In this document: positions 20,613-35,843 of the stretch, piece after piece
Layout of the letters: each line of letters begins with the position of its first letter
Position numbering within the stretch: position 1 is the stretch's first letter
From: Microbacterium elymi
Lineage (GTDB): Bacteria; Actinomycetota; Actinomycetes; Actinomycetales; Microbacteriaceae
NCBI RefSeq assembly: GCF_021582895.2
Contig: NZ_CP091139.2
Span: forward strand, 3,100,001 to 3,164,000
Reading direction: 5' to 3'
DNA: 64,000 nucleotides
The notes under the pieces: generated by a model
What the model was told of the DNA's origin: nothing
The model's input: the letters and a program-made list of their open reading frames with translations, nothing else
The model's database searches: none
Translations under genes and position numbers: made by a program

Positions 20613-21238
20613 TCACCAGATCGCCAGGCGCAGCGAGCGCCCAGGACGCAGGCCCACAGCAGGCTCGCGAGGGTGCCGACGATGAAGCGCTCGCGCGATT
20701 CGGGCTCGCTGAGCTCCGAGAACCGGCCGATGCCCTTGACCGCGACGACCACCGCGATGGCCTCGGGATACCCCACGACGATCGCGACCACGGCCGCGAG
20801 CCGCTCGAGATACCCGATCACCCTGCCGCCGCGCATCAGGGTGCGCGGTTCGCCGGTCGCGGCTTCCTCGTCGCGCGCAGCCACGATGATGCCGCCGTCC
20901 TCGGTCTCGCGCACGCGCGACCCGGCTGCCACGTCCAGCACGCGACGCGAGATGGGATTGCCGCCGAGGACGGCCACCGCCACGCCCAGCATGGTGAGGA
21001 TGAGACCCATCAGCGCGGGCGTGTTCACCGGCGAGATCGCGACCACCAGCAGTGCCACGACGACGAGGATCCCCGCGACCATCAGCGGATACGTGGTGGG
21101 GCGACGAAGCGCGATCACGATCAGCACGAGCGCGGCGCACAGCGCCAGGAAGAGGAAGATCGACAGGGCCGCCGTCAGCAGCACGTCCGTACCGGGGAAC
21201 AGGACCATGAGCGGCAGTGTCTCACGTGGTGCGGACAT
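20613..21238 (-). CDS. Predicted multi-pass membrane protein, unknown function
   Basis: I do not recognise a named family. Reading from ATG 21238 (alternative ATG 21208), it has a hydrophobic segment LLTAALSIFLFLALCAALVL. Others are YPLMVAGILVVVALLVVAI and LMGLILTMLGVAVAVLG. After a soluble loop (ETEDGGIIVAARDEEAATGE) come LAAVVAIVVGYPEAIAVVVA and a final segment near FIVGTLASLLWACVLGA. About five membrane helices in all. The literal frame runs to 20573. A one-base slip near 20630 gives an end reading RLAIW and TGA at 20613, which clears the convergent satD end. It is divergent from tyrS. Confidence 0.65.
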
Positions 21239-21259
21239 GGGAGGGCTGGGCCGCGCTGA

Positions 21260-21265
21260 TAGCCT
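21260..21265 (+). promoter_or_regulatory. -10 box TAGCCT of tyrS
   Basis: TAGCCT lies 7 nt before the GTG start at 21273, with no Shine-Dalgarno sequence. Leaderless start predicted. Confidence 0.5.
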
Positions 21266-21272
21266 GAAACGC

Positions 21273-22582
21273 GTGGCTGAATCCGCTCTGAGCGCCCTCG
21301 CACCCGCCAACGACCCGGCGTTCCCGAACGTCTGGGACGAACTGGTGTGGCGCGGCCTGGTGCACGTGTCCACGGACCCCGAGGCGCTTGCGCGCCCTGC
21401 TCGGCGGCGAGCCGATCACGTACTACTGCGGATTCGACCCCACCGCCCCGAGCCTCCACCTGGGCAACCTCGTCCAGCTCGCTGCCTGCGCCGCCTGCAG
21501 CTGGCCGGGCACAAGCCGCTGGGGCTGGTCGGCGGATCGACTGGACTTATCGGCGACCCGCGCCCCACGGCGGAGCGGACGCTGAACACCCGCGAGACCG
21601 TCGCCGAGTGGGTGCAGCGGCTGCGGGGTCAGGTCGAGCGCTACCTCAGCTTCGAGGGGGCGAACGCGGCCCGGCTGGTGAACAACCTCGACTGGACCGC
21701 GCCGCTGTCGGCGATCGACTTCCTGCGCGAGATCGGCAAGCACTACCGGGTCGGCACCATGATGAAGAAGGATGCCGTCAGTGCACGGCTGAACTCGGAT
21801 GCCGGCATCAGCTACACCGAGTTCAGCTACCAGATCCTGCAGGGCCTGGACTTCCTCGAGCTGTACCGTCAGTACGGCTGCGTGCTGCAGACCGGCGGAT
21901 CCGACCAGTGGGGCAACCTCACCAGCGGCGTCGATCTGATCCACCGGGTCGAGGGGGCGTCCGCGCATGCGATCGGGACCCCGCTGATCACCAACAGCGA
22001 CGGCACCAAGTTCGGCAAGAGCGAGGGCAATGCGATCTGGCTGGACGCCGAGATGTGCAGCCCGTACCGGATGTACCAGTTCTGGCTGAACACCGACGAC
22101 GGCGATGTGGTCGATCGGCTCAAGGTGTTCACGTTCCTGGCGCGCGCCGAGATCGAGGAGTACGCGCGGCTGGTCGAGGTCGAACCGTACCGCCGCGCGG
22201 CACAGAAGCGGCTCGCGTACGAGGTGTGCACGACGGTGCACGGCGTCCAGACGACCGCGGCGGTGGCTGCGGCATCCGATGCCCTGTTCGGCACGGGGGA
22301 TCTCGCCGCGCTCGATCCCGACACCCTGCGCAGCGCGCTGCGCGAACTGCCGCACGTCGAGGCGGGCCTGGACACCAGTGTGGTCCAGGCGCTGGTCGAC
22401 ACCGGGCTCGTCGCCAGTCTCTCCGAGGGCCGGCGGGCCATCGCCCAGGGCGGCGTCTCGCTGGACGGCGTGCGCGTCGAGGACGAGGGCGCGCTGGTGA
22501 CCGGCGGGCTGCCGGGTGCGGTGTCCGTGCTGCGGCGCGGCAAGAAGACCCTGGCCGGCGTCTTCGTCACCCCGGGCGCTGA
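21273..22582 (+). CDS. tyrS: Tyrosyl-tRNA synthetase (apparent frameshifts)
   Basis: Class I synthetase that charges tRNA-Tyr, about 436 aa. HIGH-like motif is in [14 protein letters not shown], tyrosine pocket [17 protein letters not shown] and KMSKS-like motif [10 protein letters not shown]-terminal S4 domain reads [20 protein letters not shown] and ends [12 protein letters not shown]. Frame breaks are GCTTGC for GCTGC at 21386-21391 and one C lost near 21489 (GCCTGC for GCCCTGC). No stop follows in the literal frame, which runs on into the next gene. A lost base near 22575 would give TGA at 22580-22582. I use that end, with some doubt. Confidence 0.92.
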
Positions 22583-22634
22583 GGCCGGTGCGTCGGCGAG
22601 GCTCGCCGATCCGCAGCGCATCGGGGGTCTGACG

Positions 22635-23630
22635 GTGCCGTTCACCCCGAGTCACGCGATCGTCGCTCTGCCATTCGTGCGTTCGCCGCTGCCGGCGGCC
22701 GCGATCGCCGTAGGGGCGATGACGCCGGATCTGCCGCTGTTCCTGCGGGGGACCCCGATCGCGTACGAGTGGACGCACAGCTTCGCCTGGCTGCCGGTCA
22801 CCGTGGGCCTGGCTCTGGTGCTCCTGCTGCTGTGGCGCGCCGTCCTGCGGCCAGCGGTCCGGCAGCTGGCTCCGCCGTGGATCGCCGCGCGTCTTCCGGC
22901 GGAGTGGGATGCCGCAAGCCGGCTCCGGCGTGCGGCAGACGTTCGCGCTCCGTCCGGGTGCGCGGTCAGTGCTGGGCGACATCCTGCTCCTCGTCCTGGC
23001 GCTCGCGCTCGGGGTGGCCAGCCACATCGCCTGGGACGCGTTCAGCCACGAGGGCGCAAGCGGTGTCGGGCTCGTCCCGGCGCTGGATGCGCAATGGGGA
23101 CCGCTGGTCGGGTACAAGTGGGTGCAGGCACGGGTCGAGCGTGATCGGGGTCGTCGTGCTCGCGGTGTGGGCGCTGCTCCGGCTTGCGTCGTGCGCGCAG
23201 CGTTCCGGTGGCGCGGGTGCTTCCAGGCTGGATGCCGTGGGCATGGCTGCTCGCGCTGCCGGTCGTGCTCGTCGTGGCATGGGTGGCGGGGCTGGTCGTG
23301 CTCGGCCCGCTGACGGCACAGTTCACCGTCCAGCACCTGGCCTATCGCGTGCTGCCGCCGGCGTGCGCGGTGTGGGCGGCGCTGACGATCCTGCTCGCGA
23401 TCGCCGTCCCGGCCCTGCGCCGCCGCAAGCCGTCGCTGAGCGGCACGTCGGGCCGGATCGTGGAGCGCGATCCGGCGAGTGTGCAGGGTGAAATACGGCC
23501 TGACCGGGCAGACACGCCCGGGCTGCACGCCCGATTGGGCGCACGCGTCGATCCTCGCGTACAGTATTACCTGTTCGCCCCAAAGGGTAGAGCGGAGAGG
23601 CCGGAAGGCCCCGCACCCCTCAAGCAGTGA
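22635..23630 (+). CDS. DUF4184 family membrane protein (3 apparent frameshifts)
   Basis: Begins PFTPSHAIVALPFVRSPLPA at GTG 22635, the usual start of DUF4184 proteins, and continues AIAVGAMTPDLPLFLRG. Hydrophobic segments are PVTVGLALVLLLLWRAVL, GDILLLVLALALGVASHIAW (containing a conserved HIAWDAFSH with metal-ligand-like His/Asp residues), VIGVVVLAVWALLRL and LLALPVVLVVAWVAGLVVLG. Breaks are GCAAGC at 22914-22919, GCAGGC at 23124-23129 and GCTTGC at 23182-23187, each for GCWGC. The last 50 or so codons are hydrophilic and unlike the family, so the true stop may lie nearer 23490. Function unknown. Confidence 0.75.
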
Positions 23631-23989
23631 ACACCTCCCATCTCCACCACGATCCGATGTTTTCATCGGTCTCCGAAGTGGTAGCATGGGACGTCCAGCC
23701 CGAGGGCGGCGTGTCGAGTCGAGATGCCGTGCGGACTGGGTATGATTGGGAAGTTGCCCTGCGCGATGGATTTTGTCCGGGTTGTGGGTGCGTCCGGTCT
23801 TTGAGAACTCAACAGCGTGCACTTGTCAAATGCCAAATTTTATCCTCGTCGGTTGACCATTTGTTTGGTTGGCTGGTGAGATTCCTTTGGATCAATTTAT
23901 GGATTGTCAGTGATGGCATTTCTGTTGGTCATGGTTGAACTCGCTGCAAGCGTCTGCCGTTTTCCCGGTGGTGTTGTGGCATCGTTTTT
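23631..23989 (+). promoter_or_regulatory. rRNA operon promoter and leader region
   Basis: No gene is seen in this 360-nt stretch. TATGAT at 23741-23746 is a near-consensus -10 box and the best promoter candidate. Downstream, the AT-rich leader includes TTTGAGAACTCAACAGCGTG (about 23799-23818), a sequence characteristic of actinobacterial rRNA leaders, where antitermination and 5' processing signals lie. Further promoters may exist upstream within the 3' end of the preceding gene. Confidence 0.6.
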
Positions 23990-28985
<4,996 letters not shown>

Positions 28986-29098
28986 ACACACCCGTTTTTT
29001 CCTGCGGGTGCTTGCGTCCACTTTGTGGTTCTCGACGTACGGTCGGGCACCGCACACCAGAACAAGACTTTTGTTGTGCAGACTGAAACGTCAATAGT

Positions 29099-29217
29099 GT
29101 TTCGGCGGCCATAGCGAGAGGGAAACGCCCGGTCCCATTCCGAACCCGGAAGCTAAGCCTCTCAGCGCCGATGGTACTGCAGGGGCGACCCTGTGGGAGA
29201 GTAGGACACCGCCGGAC
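29099..29217 (+). rRNA. rrf: 5S ribosomal RNA
   Basis: Contains the conserved CCCATTCCGAACCCGGAAGC and GAGAGTAGGACACCGCC. The 5' GGCGGCC pairs with the 3' end. About 118 nt, about 110 nt after the 23S 3' end. Ends approximate. Confidence 0.95.
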
Positions 29218-29226
29218 TTCCATTCC

Positions 29227-29259
29227 AGAAATGGCCACCCATCTTGGGTGGCCATTTCT
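29227..29259 (+). terminator. rRNA operon terminator
   Basis: Perfect 15-bp stem (29227-29241 with 29245-29259) around a TCT loop, 10 nt after 5S. The strongest intrinsic terminator-like hairpin in the window. Confidence 0.9.
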
Positions 29260-29297
29260 GCGTTACGGGGTCCACAATGGCAGGGCAAGGGAGAGAT

Positions 29298-31181
29298 ATG
29301 GCTGATCGAGAGGACCGTCACGACGAGCGTCGGGACGGTGGACGACCGTCCTCCGACGTTCCCCGCCGGGATGGCGCGGGAGCCGGGAAGGACAGGAATC
29401 CGACGCAAGCGGAACAAGCCGCCGCATGGCGACCGCGCGCCTCGCGGCGATTCCGCGGGCGAGCGCCCCTATCGGGGACGCGACGAACGTCCGCACCGCG
29501 ATACCGGATCCCGGCCCCAGCGCTCGAACGAGGGCGGTGACCGCCCGTATCGTGGTGGTGGTTCTGGTGGTGACCGCCCGTATCGTGGTGGCTCGTCTGG
29601 TGGGGATCGTCCGTACCGTGGCGGTGGCTCGTCTGCTGGGGATCGTCCGTATCGCGGCGGTGGCTCGACTGGTGGGGACCGTCCGTACCGTGGCGGTGGC
29701 TCGACTGGTGGGGACCGTCCGTACCGTGGCGGTGGCTCGACTGGTGGGGACCGTCCGTACCGTGGCGGTGGCTCGGGAAGCGGTGACCGGCCGAATCGGG
29801 CCGGCTCCGAGCGCAGCGGCCGCCCGTATCAGGGCGGTTCTGCACGTGATGATCGGCCGGCTCGGGGAAGCGCCGGCGATCGCCAGTACCGTGGCGACTC
29901 CGGCGGGGGCGACCATTCCTACCGCGACCGCGGCTCTGAGCGACGTGATCGCCCGTATAGCGGGGCGGGTTCCGACCGGAGCGACCGCACGAACAGAGAG
30001 CACCGGCCCCATCGGGATGACCGGCCCTATCGGGATGACCGGCCCCAGCGGGACGATCGGCCCCGTCGGGACGATCGACCCTATCGAGACGATCGGCGCC
30101 GACCCGACAGCCATCATGGACAAGACTCGGACCGTCGCTCTTCGCGTCCCCCGCAGGACGTGCGCGAGGATCGCCCGCGCGATCCCCAGCTGCCGGACGA
30201 GATTACGCCGAAGGACCTCGCCCCGGCAGCCCGCAACGAGCTGAAGACGCTGAGCAAGGAGAATGCGGAGCGCGTCGCGCGGCATCTCGCGATGGCGGCG
30301 CAAGCTCATCGACGACGACCCGGCGCTGGCGCACGAGCATGCGCTGGCCGCATCGCGGCATGCCGGACGCATCCCCGTCGCACGGGAGACCGTGGCGATC
30401 ACGGCCTACGCGCTCGGCGACTACGCGCTGGCGCTGCGCGAACTGCGCACGTACCGGCGGCTGTCCGGCCGCGAAGACCAGATCGCTCTCATGGTCGACA
30501 GCGAGCGCGGGGTCGGTCGGCCGGAACGTGCCCTCGAGGTCGGGCGCTCGGTCGAGCGGTCCACGCTGCCCGCCGATGTCCGCGTGCAAGCTGGCGATCG
30601 CGATGTCCGGGGCATGGCTCGACCAGGGGGACGCGAGCCGTGCCCTCCAGGAGCTCGAGATCCCCGAGGCCGATCCCGACCACGCCTACGAATGGAGCCC
30701 GGCGCTGTTCGCCGCGCGGGCCACGGTCCTCGAAGAGCTCGGCCGGATGGATGAGGCCACCCGCTGGCAGCGACTCGCCGATGTCGCGGCCGACGCGCTG
30801 GACGAGGCATCCGGTGTCGGACAGGACGAGACCGTGTACGTCGAAGATCTCGAAGAGGATCTCGACGAGGCGGGAGAAGACCCGCCTGCGGATGCCGCGG
30901 ATGCCGACGACCAGGCGGTGCCCGACGACCAGGCGGATGCCGGCGACCGAGAGGATGCCGACGACCAGACTGAGGTCGAGCCTCAGGATGACGACCTCGC
31001 GGCCGACGAAACCGAGGACGGGGCCGGCACAATCTCGGCGGACCGAGGACAATCTCGGCGGACCGAGGACAATCTCGGCGGACCGACAACAACAACCTCC
31101 GCGGACGGAGGACAACCTCGGCGGACGGAGGACAACCTCGGCGGACCGAGGACAACCTCGGCGGAGGGGGACGGGGAGTGA
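29298..31181 (+). CDS. RGG-repeat/TPR-like protein behind the rRNA operon (3 apparent frameshifts)
   Basis: About 627 aa in three parts. The N-terminal third is a disordered Arg-Gly-rich region with about seven copies of a GGDRPYRGGGS unit (DNA 29551-29790), then RDDRP-type repeats. The middle is helical with TPR-like pairs: ALAHEHALAASRHAGRIPVA, ETVAITAYALGDYALALREL and FAARATVLEELGRMDEATRW. The tail is acidic and ends in a repeat-encoded stretch. Breaks are GCAAGC for GCAGC at 29405, 30300 and 30586. RGG regions often bind RNA. With the gene directly after the 5S terminator, a role in rRNA or ribosome biology is tempting but unproven. It overlaps the HAD gene by 4 nt. Confidence 0.8.
29551..29790 (+). 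repeat. 36-bp tandem repeat encoding DRPYRGGGS units
   Basis: Tandem units of about 36 bp, in frame. Neighbouring copies are nearly identical and three consecutive copies near 29661-29768 look exact. Copy-number change between strains is likely. Confidence 0.85.
31031..31170 (+). repeat. 20-bp palindromic tandem repeat at the 3' end of the TPR gene
   Basis: About seven units with core CTCGG-cgga-CCGAG, each a small inverted repeat. The main period is 20 bp, not a multiple of three, so successive copies are read in all three frames. The peptide pattern recurs every 20 residues (ISADRGQ, SRRTEDN, LGG). The array ends just before the HAD ribosome site. Confidence 0.85.
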
Positions 31182-32238
31182 AGGGCGTGTTCGCGCGGCT
31201 GCGCGGGGAGGCGCCCGCGGAGAGCACGGCGACGCCGCTCGACGGGATCGACACGGTGCTGGCCGACCTCGACGGCGTCGTGTACACCGGCGCAGGGGCG
31301 CTCGCGCATGCCGTGGACAGCCTGAACCGGGCGGCATCCGAGGGGCGCAGGCTCGGCTACATCACCAACAACGCCTCGCGCACCGACGCGAACGTCGCCG
31401 CGCACCTGCGCGACCTGGGCCTGGATCGCACGGTGCCCGAAGACATCGTGACCAGCCCCCAGGCCGCCGTGCGGCGCTGCGCACGAAGATCGCCCCGCCG
31501 GCGACGATCCTGGTCGTCGGCGGCGAAGGGCTTGTCACCGAGGTCGCCCGCGCCGGCTACACCGTCACCGCGAGCGCGGAGGACGCGCCGGCGGCGGTGC
31601 TGCAGGGGTTCTCTCCCGACATCGCCTGGACCCAGCTGGCGGAGGCCGCGTACGCGCTGCAGACGCCCGAAGAGGAGGGCGGCATCCCCTGGATCGCGAC
31701 CAACACCGACTGGACGCTGCCGCAGGAGCGCGGGATCGCGCCCGGCAACGGCACCCTCGTCTCGGCCGTGCACACCGCGGTGGGACGCCTGGCCACCGTG
31801 GCCGGCAAGCCTGAGACGCCGATCTTCCACGAGGCGGTGGCGCGCTTCGAGGCACGTCGGCCGCTGTTCATCGGCGACCGTCTCGACACCGACATCGCCG
31901 GGGCGCAGGCTGCCGGCATCCCCTCCGCGTTCGTGCTGACCGGAGTCGACCGCCCCAAGCACCTGTTGGCCGCGCCGCCCACCAGCCGCCCGGACTACAT
32001 CGTCGCGGACCTGCGCCAGCTGTTCGAGCCGTATCCGACCACCCGCACCGATGGCGACCGCACGCAGGTCGGCGACGCCGTGGTGCAGATCGACGGCGCC
32101 GAGCTGCGCGTGGTGCAGGCGGGTCCGCATCCCATCGATCTGGTCCGCGCGGGCGCGGCGGCCGTGTGGGACTCGGGGCGGGCCATCTTCGGCTTCCACG
32201 TGCAGGAGGAGTTGTACGCCGACCCGTTCCGCCCCTGA
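31178..32238 (+). CDS. HAD-superfamily hydrolase, NagD-like (1 apparent frameshift)
   Basis: Phosphatase of HAD class IIA, about 353 aa. Motif I is VLADLDGVVYTG with the nucleophile Asp, motif II is in GYITNNASRT, and motif IV is in LFIGDRLDTDIAGAQAAGIP. The capping domain between them fits sugar-phosphate or p-nitrophenyl-phosphate type enzymes. One G is lost near 31474. The frame resumes as RTKIAPPATILVVGG. GTG start overlaps the TPR gene stop. It lies in the conserved order before tlyA-NAD kinase-recN. Substrate unknown. Confidence 0.92.
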
Positions 32239-32259
32239 GCACGGCGGGGTGCCCGGCGC

Positions 32260-32265
32260 TAGCAT
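32260..32265 (+). promoter_or_regulatory. -10 box TAGCAT before the 49-aa gene
   Basis: TAGCAT lies 7 nt before ATG 32273. Leaderless start for the small gene and tlyA downstream. Confidence 0.45.
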
Positions 32266-32272
32266 GGGGACC

Positions 32273-32422
32273 ATGGAGGACGTGGAGCACGACGAGCTGA
32301 TCAGCCGCCTGCGGGTGATCGAGGGCCAGCCGCTCGCCGAACGGGCCGACGCCTACGCGGCGCTGCACGAAGAGCTCGCACGCGTGCTGGACAGCGGCCC
32401 GGCGACCCCTCCGACCGCATGA
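32273..32422 (+). CDS. Small conserved-type protein upstream of tlyA
   Basis: 49 aa, acidic and helical: MEDVEHDELISRLRVIEGQP, then LAERADAYAALHEELARVLD. It overlaps the tlyA ATG by 4 nt and has its own leaderless promoter. Its position between the HAD gene and tlyA is one where I recall a short helical ORF in related actinobacteria. No function known. Confidence 0.75.
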   Translation: MEDVEHDELISRLRVIEGQPLAERADAYAALHEELARVLDSGPATPPTA

Positions 32423-33219
32423 CGCAGCGGCTCGATCAGGCGCTGGCCGCCCGGGGACTGGCCCGCTCGCGCACGCACGCCCAGACCCTCATCGCGCAGG
32501 GACTGGTCACCGTCGACGGGCGCGCCGTGGTCAAGGCATCCGCCCCCGTCGACGACGCGGCCGAGATCGGCCTGGCCGGCGCCGACCATTACGTGAGCCG
32601 CGCTGCGCACAAGCTCCTCGCCGGACTGGATGCCTTCGCCGTGCCGGTCGCCGGACGTCTCGCGCTGGACATGGGCGCCTCCACCGGCGGATTCACCCAG
32701 GTGCTGCGCGAGCGCGGCGCCGATCCGGTGATCGCCGTCGACGTCGGCCACGACCAGCTGGCGGCCGAGATCGCCGCGGACCCCGGCGTGATAGCGATCG
32801 AGGGGTTCAACGTCCGGTACATGACCGCCGCATCCCTGCGCGAGGTGTCCGGGATCGAGGCCGCGCCGCAGCTGATCTGCGGCGACCTGTCGTTCATCTC
32901 GCTGCACCACGTGCTCCCGGCCGTCGCGGCGGTCGCCGCCCCCGCCGCCGATGTCGTCCTGCTGGTCAAGCCGCAGTTCGAGGTGGGGCGCACCGCGGTC
33001 CGGGGCGGTCTGGTGACCGATCCGGCGCTGCGGTCCGAGGCGGTCGCCGACGTGCTGTGGGCCGCCTGGGACGTCGGCCTCGGCACCCACGGGGTCATCC
33101 CGTCGCCGGTGGTCGGCACCCACGGCAACCGGGAGTACGTGGTCCACCTGATATCGGGATCCGAGGGGAATCCGACAGAATGGACGGGCATCGTGAACGC
33201 GGCGACGGGAAGCACATGA
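32419..33219 (+). CDS. tlyA: TlyA-family rRNA 2'-O-methyltransferase
   Basis: 266 aa, intact. The N-terminal S4 RNA-binding domain (RLDQALAARGLARSRTHAQT) is joined to an FtsJ-like methyltransferase domain. The AdoMet motif is LALDMGASTGGFTQVL, and catalytic Lys/Asp/Lys/Glu residues are expected around LLVKPQFEVGR. In mycobacteria TlyA methylates 16S C1409 and 23S C1920, and its loss gives capreomycin resistance. Overlaps the flanking genes by 4 nt each. Confidence 0.94.
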   Translation: MTQRLDQALAARGLARSRTHAQTLIAQGLVTVDGRAVVKASAPVDDAAEIGLAGADHYVSRAAHKLLAGLDAFAVPVAGRLALDMGASTGGFTQVLRERGADPVIAVDVGHDQLAAEIAADPGVIAIEGFNVRYMTAASLREVSGIEAAPQLICGDLSFISLHHVLPAVAAVAAPAADVVLLVKPQFEVGRTAVRGGLVTDPALRSEAVADVLWAAWDVGLGTHGVIPSPVVGTHGNREYVVHLISGSEGNPTEWTGIVNAATGST

Positions 33220-34148
33220 CGACGGATCAGCGCAGCATCCTGGTCGTCGCGCACGCCCAGCGCGAGGACACGGTCGAGGCGGCGGCGCACGTCATCGACG
33301 CGCTGCACACCGCCGGTGCACGGCCCGTGCTGGCCGCCGACGACCGGGAAGAGCTGATCGGCCTGCAGCCGAAGCTGCGCCGGACCTCGACGCTCGGCAC
33401 GGACGTGGCCGTCTCCGACATCGAGCTGGCGATCGTGCTCGGCGGCGACGGCACGATCCTGCGGGCCGCCGAGCTCGTGCGCGGCGGGACGGCGCCCGTC
33501 CTCGGGATCAACATGGGGCATGTCGGCTTCCTCGCCGAGATCGAGCGCGACGACATGGACAATGCTGTCCGGCGCGTCATCGACCGCGACTACCGCGTCG
33601 AGGAGCGGCTCGCGCTGTCGGTGCGGGTCAAGGACGTCAGCGGCGCGGTCATCTTCTCGACCTGGGCGCTGAACGAAGCCACGGTGGAGAAGGCGAGTCG
33701 GGAGCGGATGCTGGAGGTCGTCGTCGAGATCGACGGCAGGCCGCTGTCGAGCTTCGGGTGCGACGGCATGGTCGTGTCCACCCCGACCGGCTCCACCGCC
33801 TACAACTTCTCGGCCGGCGGCCCCGTCATCTGGCCCACCGTGGCCGCGATCGCGGTGGTGCCCCTGTCGGCGCATGCGCTGTTCGCGAAGCCGCTGGTGC
33901 TGGGGCCCGAGACGTCGGTGGCGATCGAGGTGCTGGAGCGGACGAACGGCACCGGCATCCTCTGGTGCGACGGCCGGCGCTCGCACGAGCTCCCTCCGGG
34001 AGCCCGGGTGGTCGTGCGGCGCTCCGAGGAGCCGGTGCGCCTGGCGCGACTGCACCCGGCGGCGTTCACCGACCGGCTGGTGCGGAAGTTCCAGCTTCCG
34101 GTCGCCGGGTGGCGGGGGAACGGGGACGGGCCGGGAGCCCGGCCGTGA
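33216..34148 (+). CDS. nadK: NAD kinase
   Basis: ATP-dependent phosphorylation of NAD to NADP, 310 aa, intact. The diagnostic motifs are present: LGGDGTILRAAEL, NMGHVGFLAE and STPTGSTAYNFSAGGP. It sits between tlyA and recN, the standard actinobacterial order, with 4-nt overlaps on both sides. Confidence 0.96.
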   Translation: MTTDQRSILVVAHAQREDTVEAAAHVIDALHTAGARPVLAADDREELIGLQPKLRRTSTLGTDVAVSDIELAIVLGGDGTILRAAELVRGGTAPVLGINMGHVGFLAEIERDDMDNAVRRVIDRDYRVEERLALSVRVKDVSGAVIFSTWALNEATVEKASRERMLEVVVEIDGRPLSSFGCDGMVVSTPTGSTAYNFSAGGPVIWPTVAAIAVVPLSAHALFAKPLVLGPETSVAIEVLERTNGTGILWCDGRRSHELPPGARVVVRRSEEPVRLARLHPAAFTDRLVRKFQLPVAGWRGNGDGPGARP

Positions 34149-35843
34149 TCGAGCACATGCAGGCTGCGCGACCTCGGTGTGATCGCCGAGGCGACCTTGC
34201 CCATGGGTCCGGGCTTCACCGCCATCACCGGCGAGACCGGGGCGGGAAAGACCATGGTGGTCACCGGCCTCGGACTGCTGCTGGGCCAGCGCGCCGACTC
34301 CGGGGCCGTTCGCGCCGGGGCCGCGCAGGCGTCGGTGGACGGAGTGTGGATCGTGCCCGATGCCGGCCCGGTCGCCGAGCGGGTGCGCGACGCGGGCGGC
34401 GAGGTCGAGCCGATCGGCGACGGGCGGGCCGAGCTCTATCTGGGACGGACGCTGTCGGCCGAGGGCCGCAGCCGGGCCACCGTCGGCGGCCGGACCGCCC
34501 CGGCGGGGGTCCTGGCCGATCTCGCGGACCGGCTCGTCGTGGTGCACGGGCAGTCCGAGCAGCTGCGGCTGCGGTCATCCGCCGCGCAGCGCGATGCGCT
34601 GGACCGGTTCGGCGGCGACCCGGTCGCCGGTGCTCTGCGGGAGTATCAGCAGCGCTACGATCACTGGCGCACGCTGGATGCCGAGCTGACCGCCCTGATC
34701 ACGGACCGGGATGCCCGCGCCGCCGAGGCCGAGGCGCTGCGCACCGCCCTCGCCGAGATCGAGCAGGCCGACCCGCAGCCGGGCGAGGACGTCGAGCTGA
34801 ACCGGCGGGCCGAGCGGCTGGCCAACGCCGAAGCACTGCGCGAGGCCGCCGCGACCGCGCACGCCGCCCTGTCGTCCGAGGATGACGAGCCAGATGTGAC
34901 CGCGCTGGTGGCGCACGCTCGGCGTGCGCTGGAGCGGGCCGCAGAGGATGATTCCATGCTGCAGGCGCTGGCCGAGCAGGCCGCCGACATCGGCTACCGG
35001 GCGGCCGATCTGGCAGCCGGCATCTCCGGGTACCTCGCCGACCTCGACGAGTCCGGCCCGCACGAGCTGGCCGCCGTCGAAGAGCGGCGTGCGGTGCTCG
35101 GCGGGCTGGTGCGCACCCATGGGACGCTCGAGGCTGCGCTCGAGCCTTGCAGACCGGCTCGGCGCGGCTGGCCGAGCTCGATGACGACGACGACCGCATC
35201 GAGCGGCTGACCGCCGAGGGCCGGGCCGCGGCATCCGACCTCGATGCGGCGGCCGCGACGCTGACCGAAGCGCGCCGCGGGGCCGCACAGCAGCTCGGCG
35301 ACGCCGTGACCGAAGAGCTTGCACGCGCTCGCGATGCCCGACGCCCGCGTCGAGGTCGCGGTGAGCGACGCGCCCGCCTCGACGCACGGCCGGGACGAGA
35401 TCGCGATCCTGCTGGCCCCGCACCCCGGCGGCTCGGCACGACCGGTCTCACGCAGCGCATCCGGCGGAGAGCTGAGCCGTGTCATGCTCGCGATCGAGGT
35501 GGTGATCGCCGCGACCGACCCCGTCCCCACGTTCGTCTTCGACGAGGTCGACGCCGGCATCGGCGGCGCCGCGGCCATCGAGGTGGGGCGCCGGCTCGGC
35601 CGGCTCGCGCGGTCGGCGCAGGTCATCGCCGTCACCCATCTCGCCCAGGTCGCCGCGTTCGCCACGAACCACCTGAGCGTGGTGAAGTCGAACGACGGGA
35701 CGGTCACGTCCTCGAGCGTGCGGCGGCTGGAGGGCGCCGACCGCGAGGCCGAGATGGCGCGGCTGCTGTCCGGGCTCACCGACTCGGATGCCGCGCTCAC
35801 GCACGCCCGGGAGCTGCTGGACACGGCTCGCGGGGCCGCGTGA
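34145..35843 (+). CDS. recN: DNA repair protein RecN (3 apparent frameshifts)
   Basis: SMC-like ATPase in double-strand break repair, about 566 aa. Start at GTG 34145 reads IEHMQLRDLGVIAEA, and Walker A is ITGETGAGKTMVV. A coiled coil spans about residues 160-380 (RRAERLANAEALREAAATAH). The C-terminal ATPase half has SASGGELSRVMLAIE and Walker B TFVFDEVDAGIGG. Breaks are GCAGGC at 34159-34164 (removes the natural start from the frame), a slip near 35146 (GCCTTGC), and GCTTGC at 35317-35322. All restore to GCWGC. The end overlaps the next GTG. Confidence 0.94.

Noticed and set aside
21423-23822. Minus-strand open frame of 799 codons opposite tyrS and the DUF4184 gene
   Set aside because: Antisense artefact of GC-rich coding DNA; the plus strand carries HIGH and KMSKS-type motifs.
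29551-31170. CRISPR array in the repeat-rich TPR gene
   Set aside because: Repeats are directly adjacent without unique spacers and are translated; no cas genes nearby.
32589-34547. Minus-strand open frame of 652 codons opposite tlyA, nadK and recN
   Set aside because: Antisense to three recognised genes in conserved order; no motif of its own.
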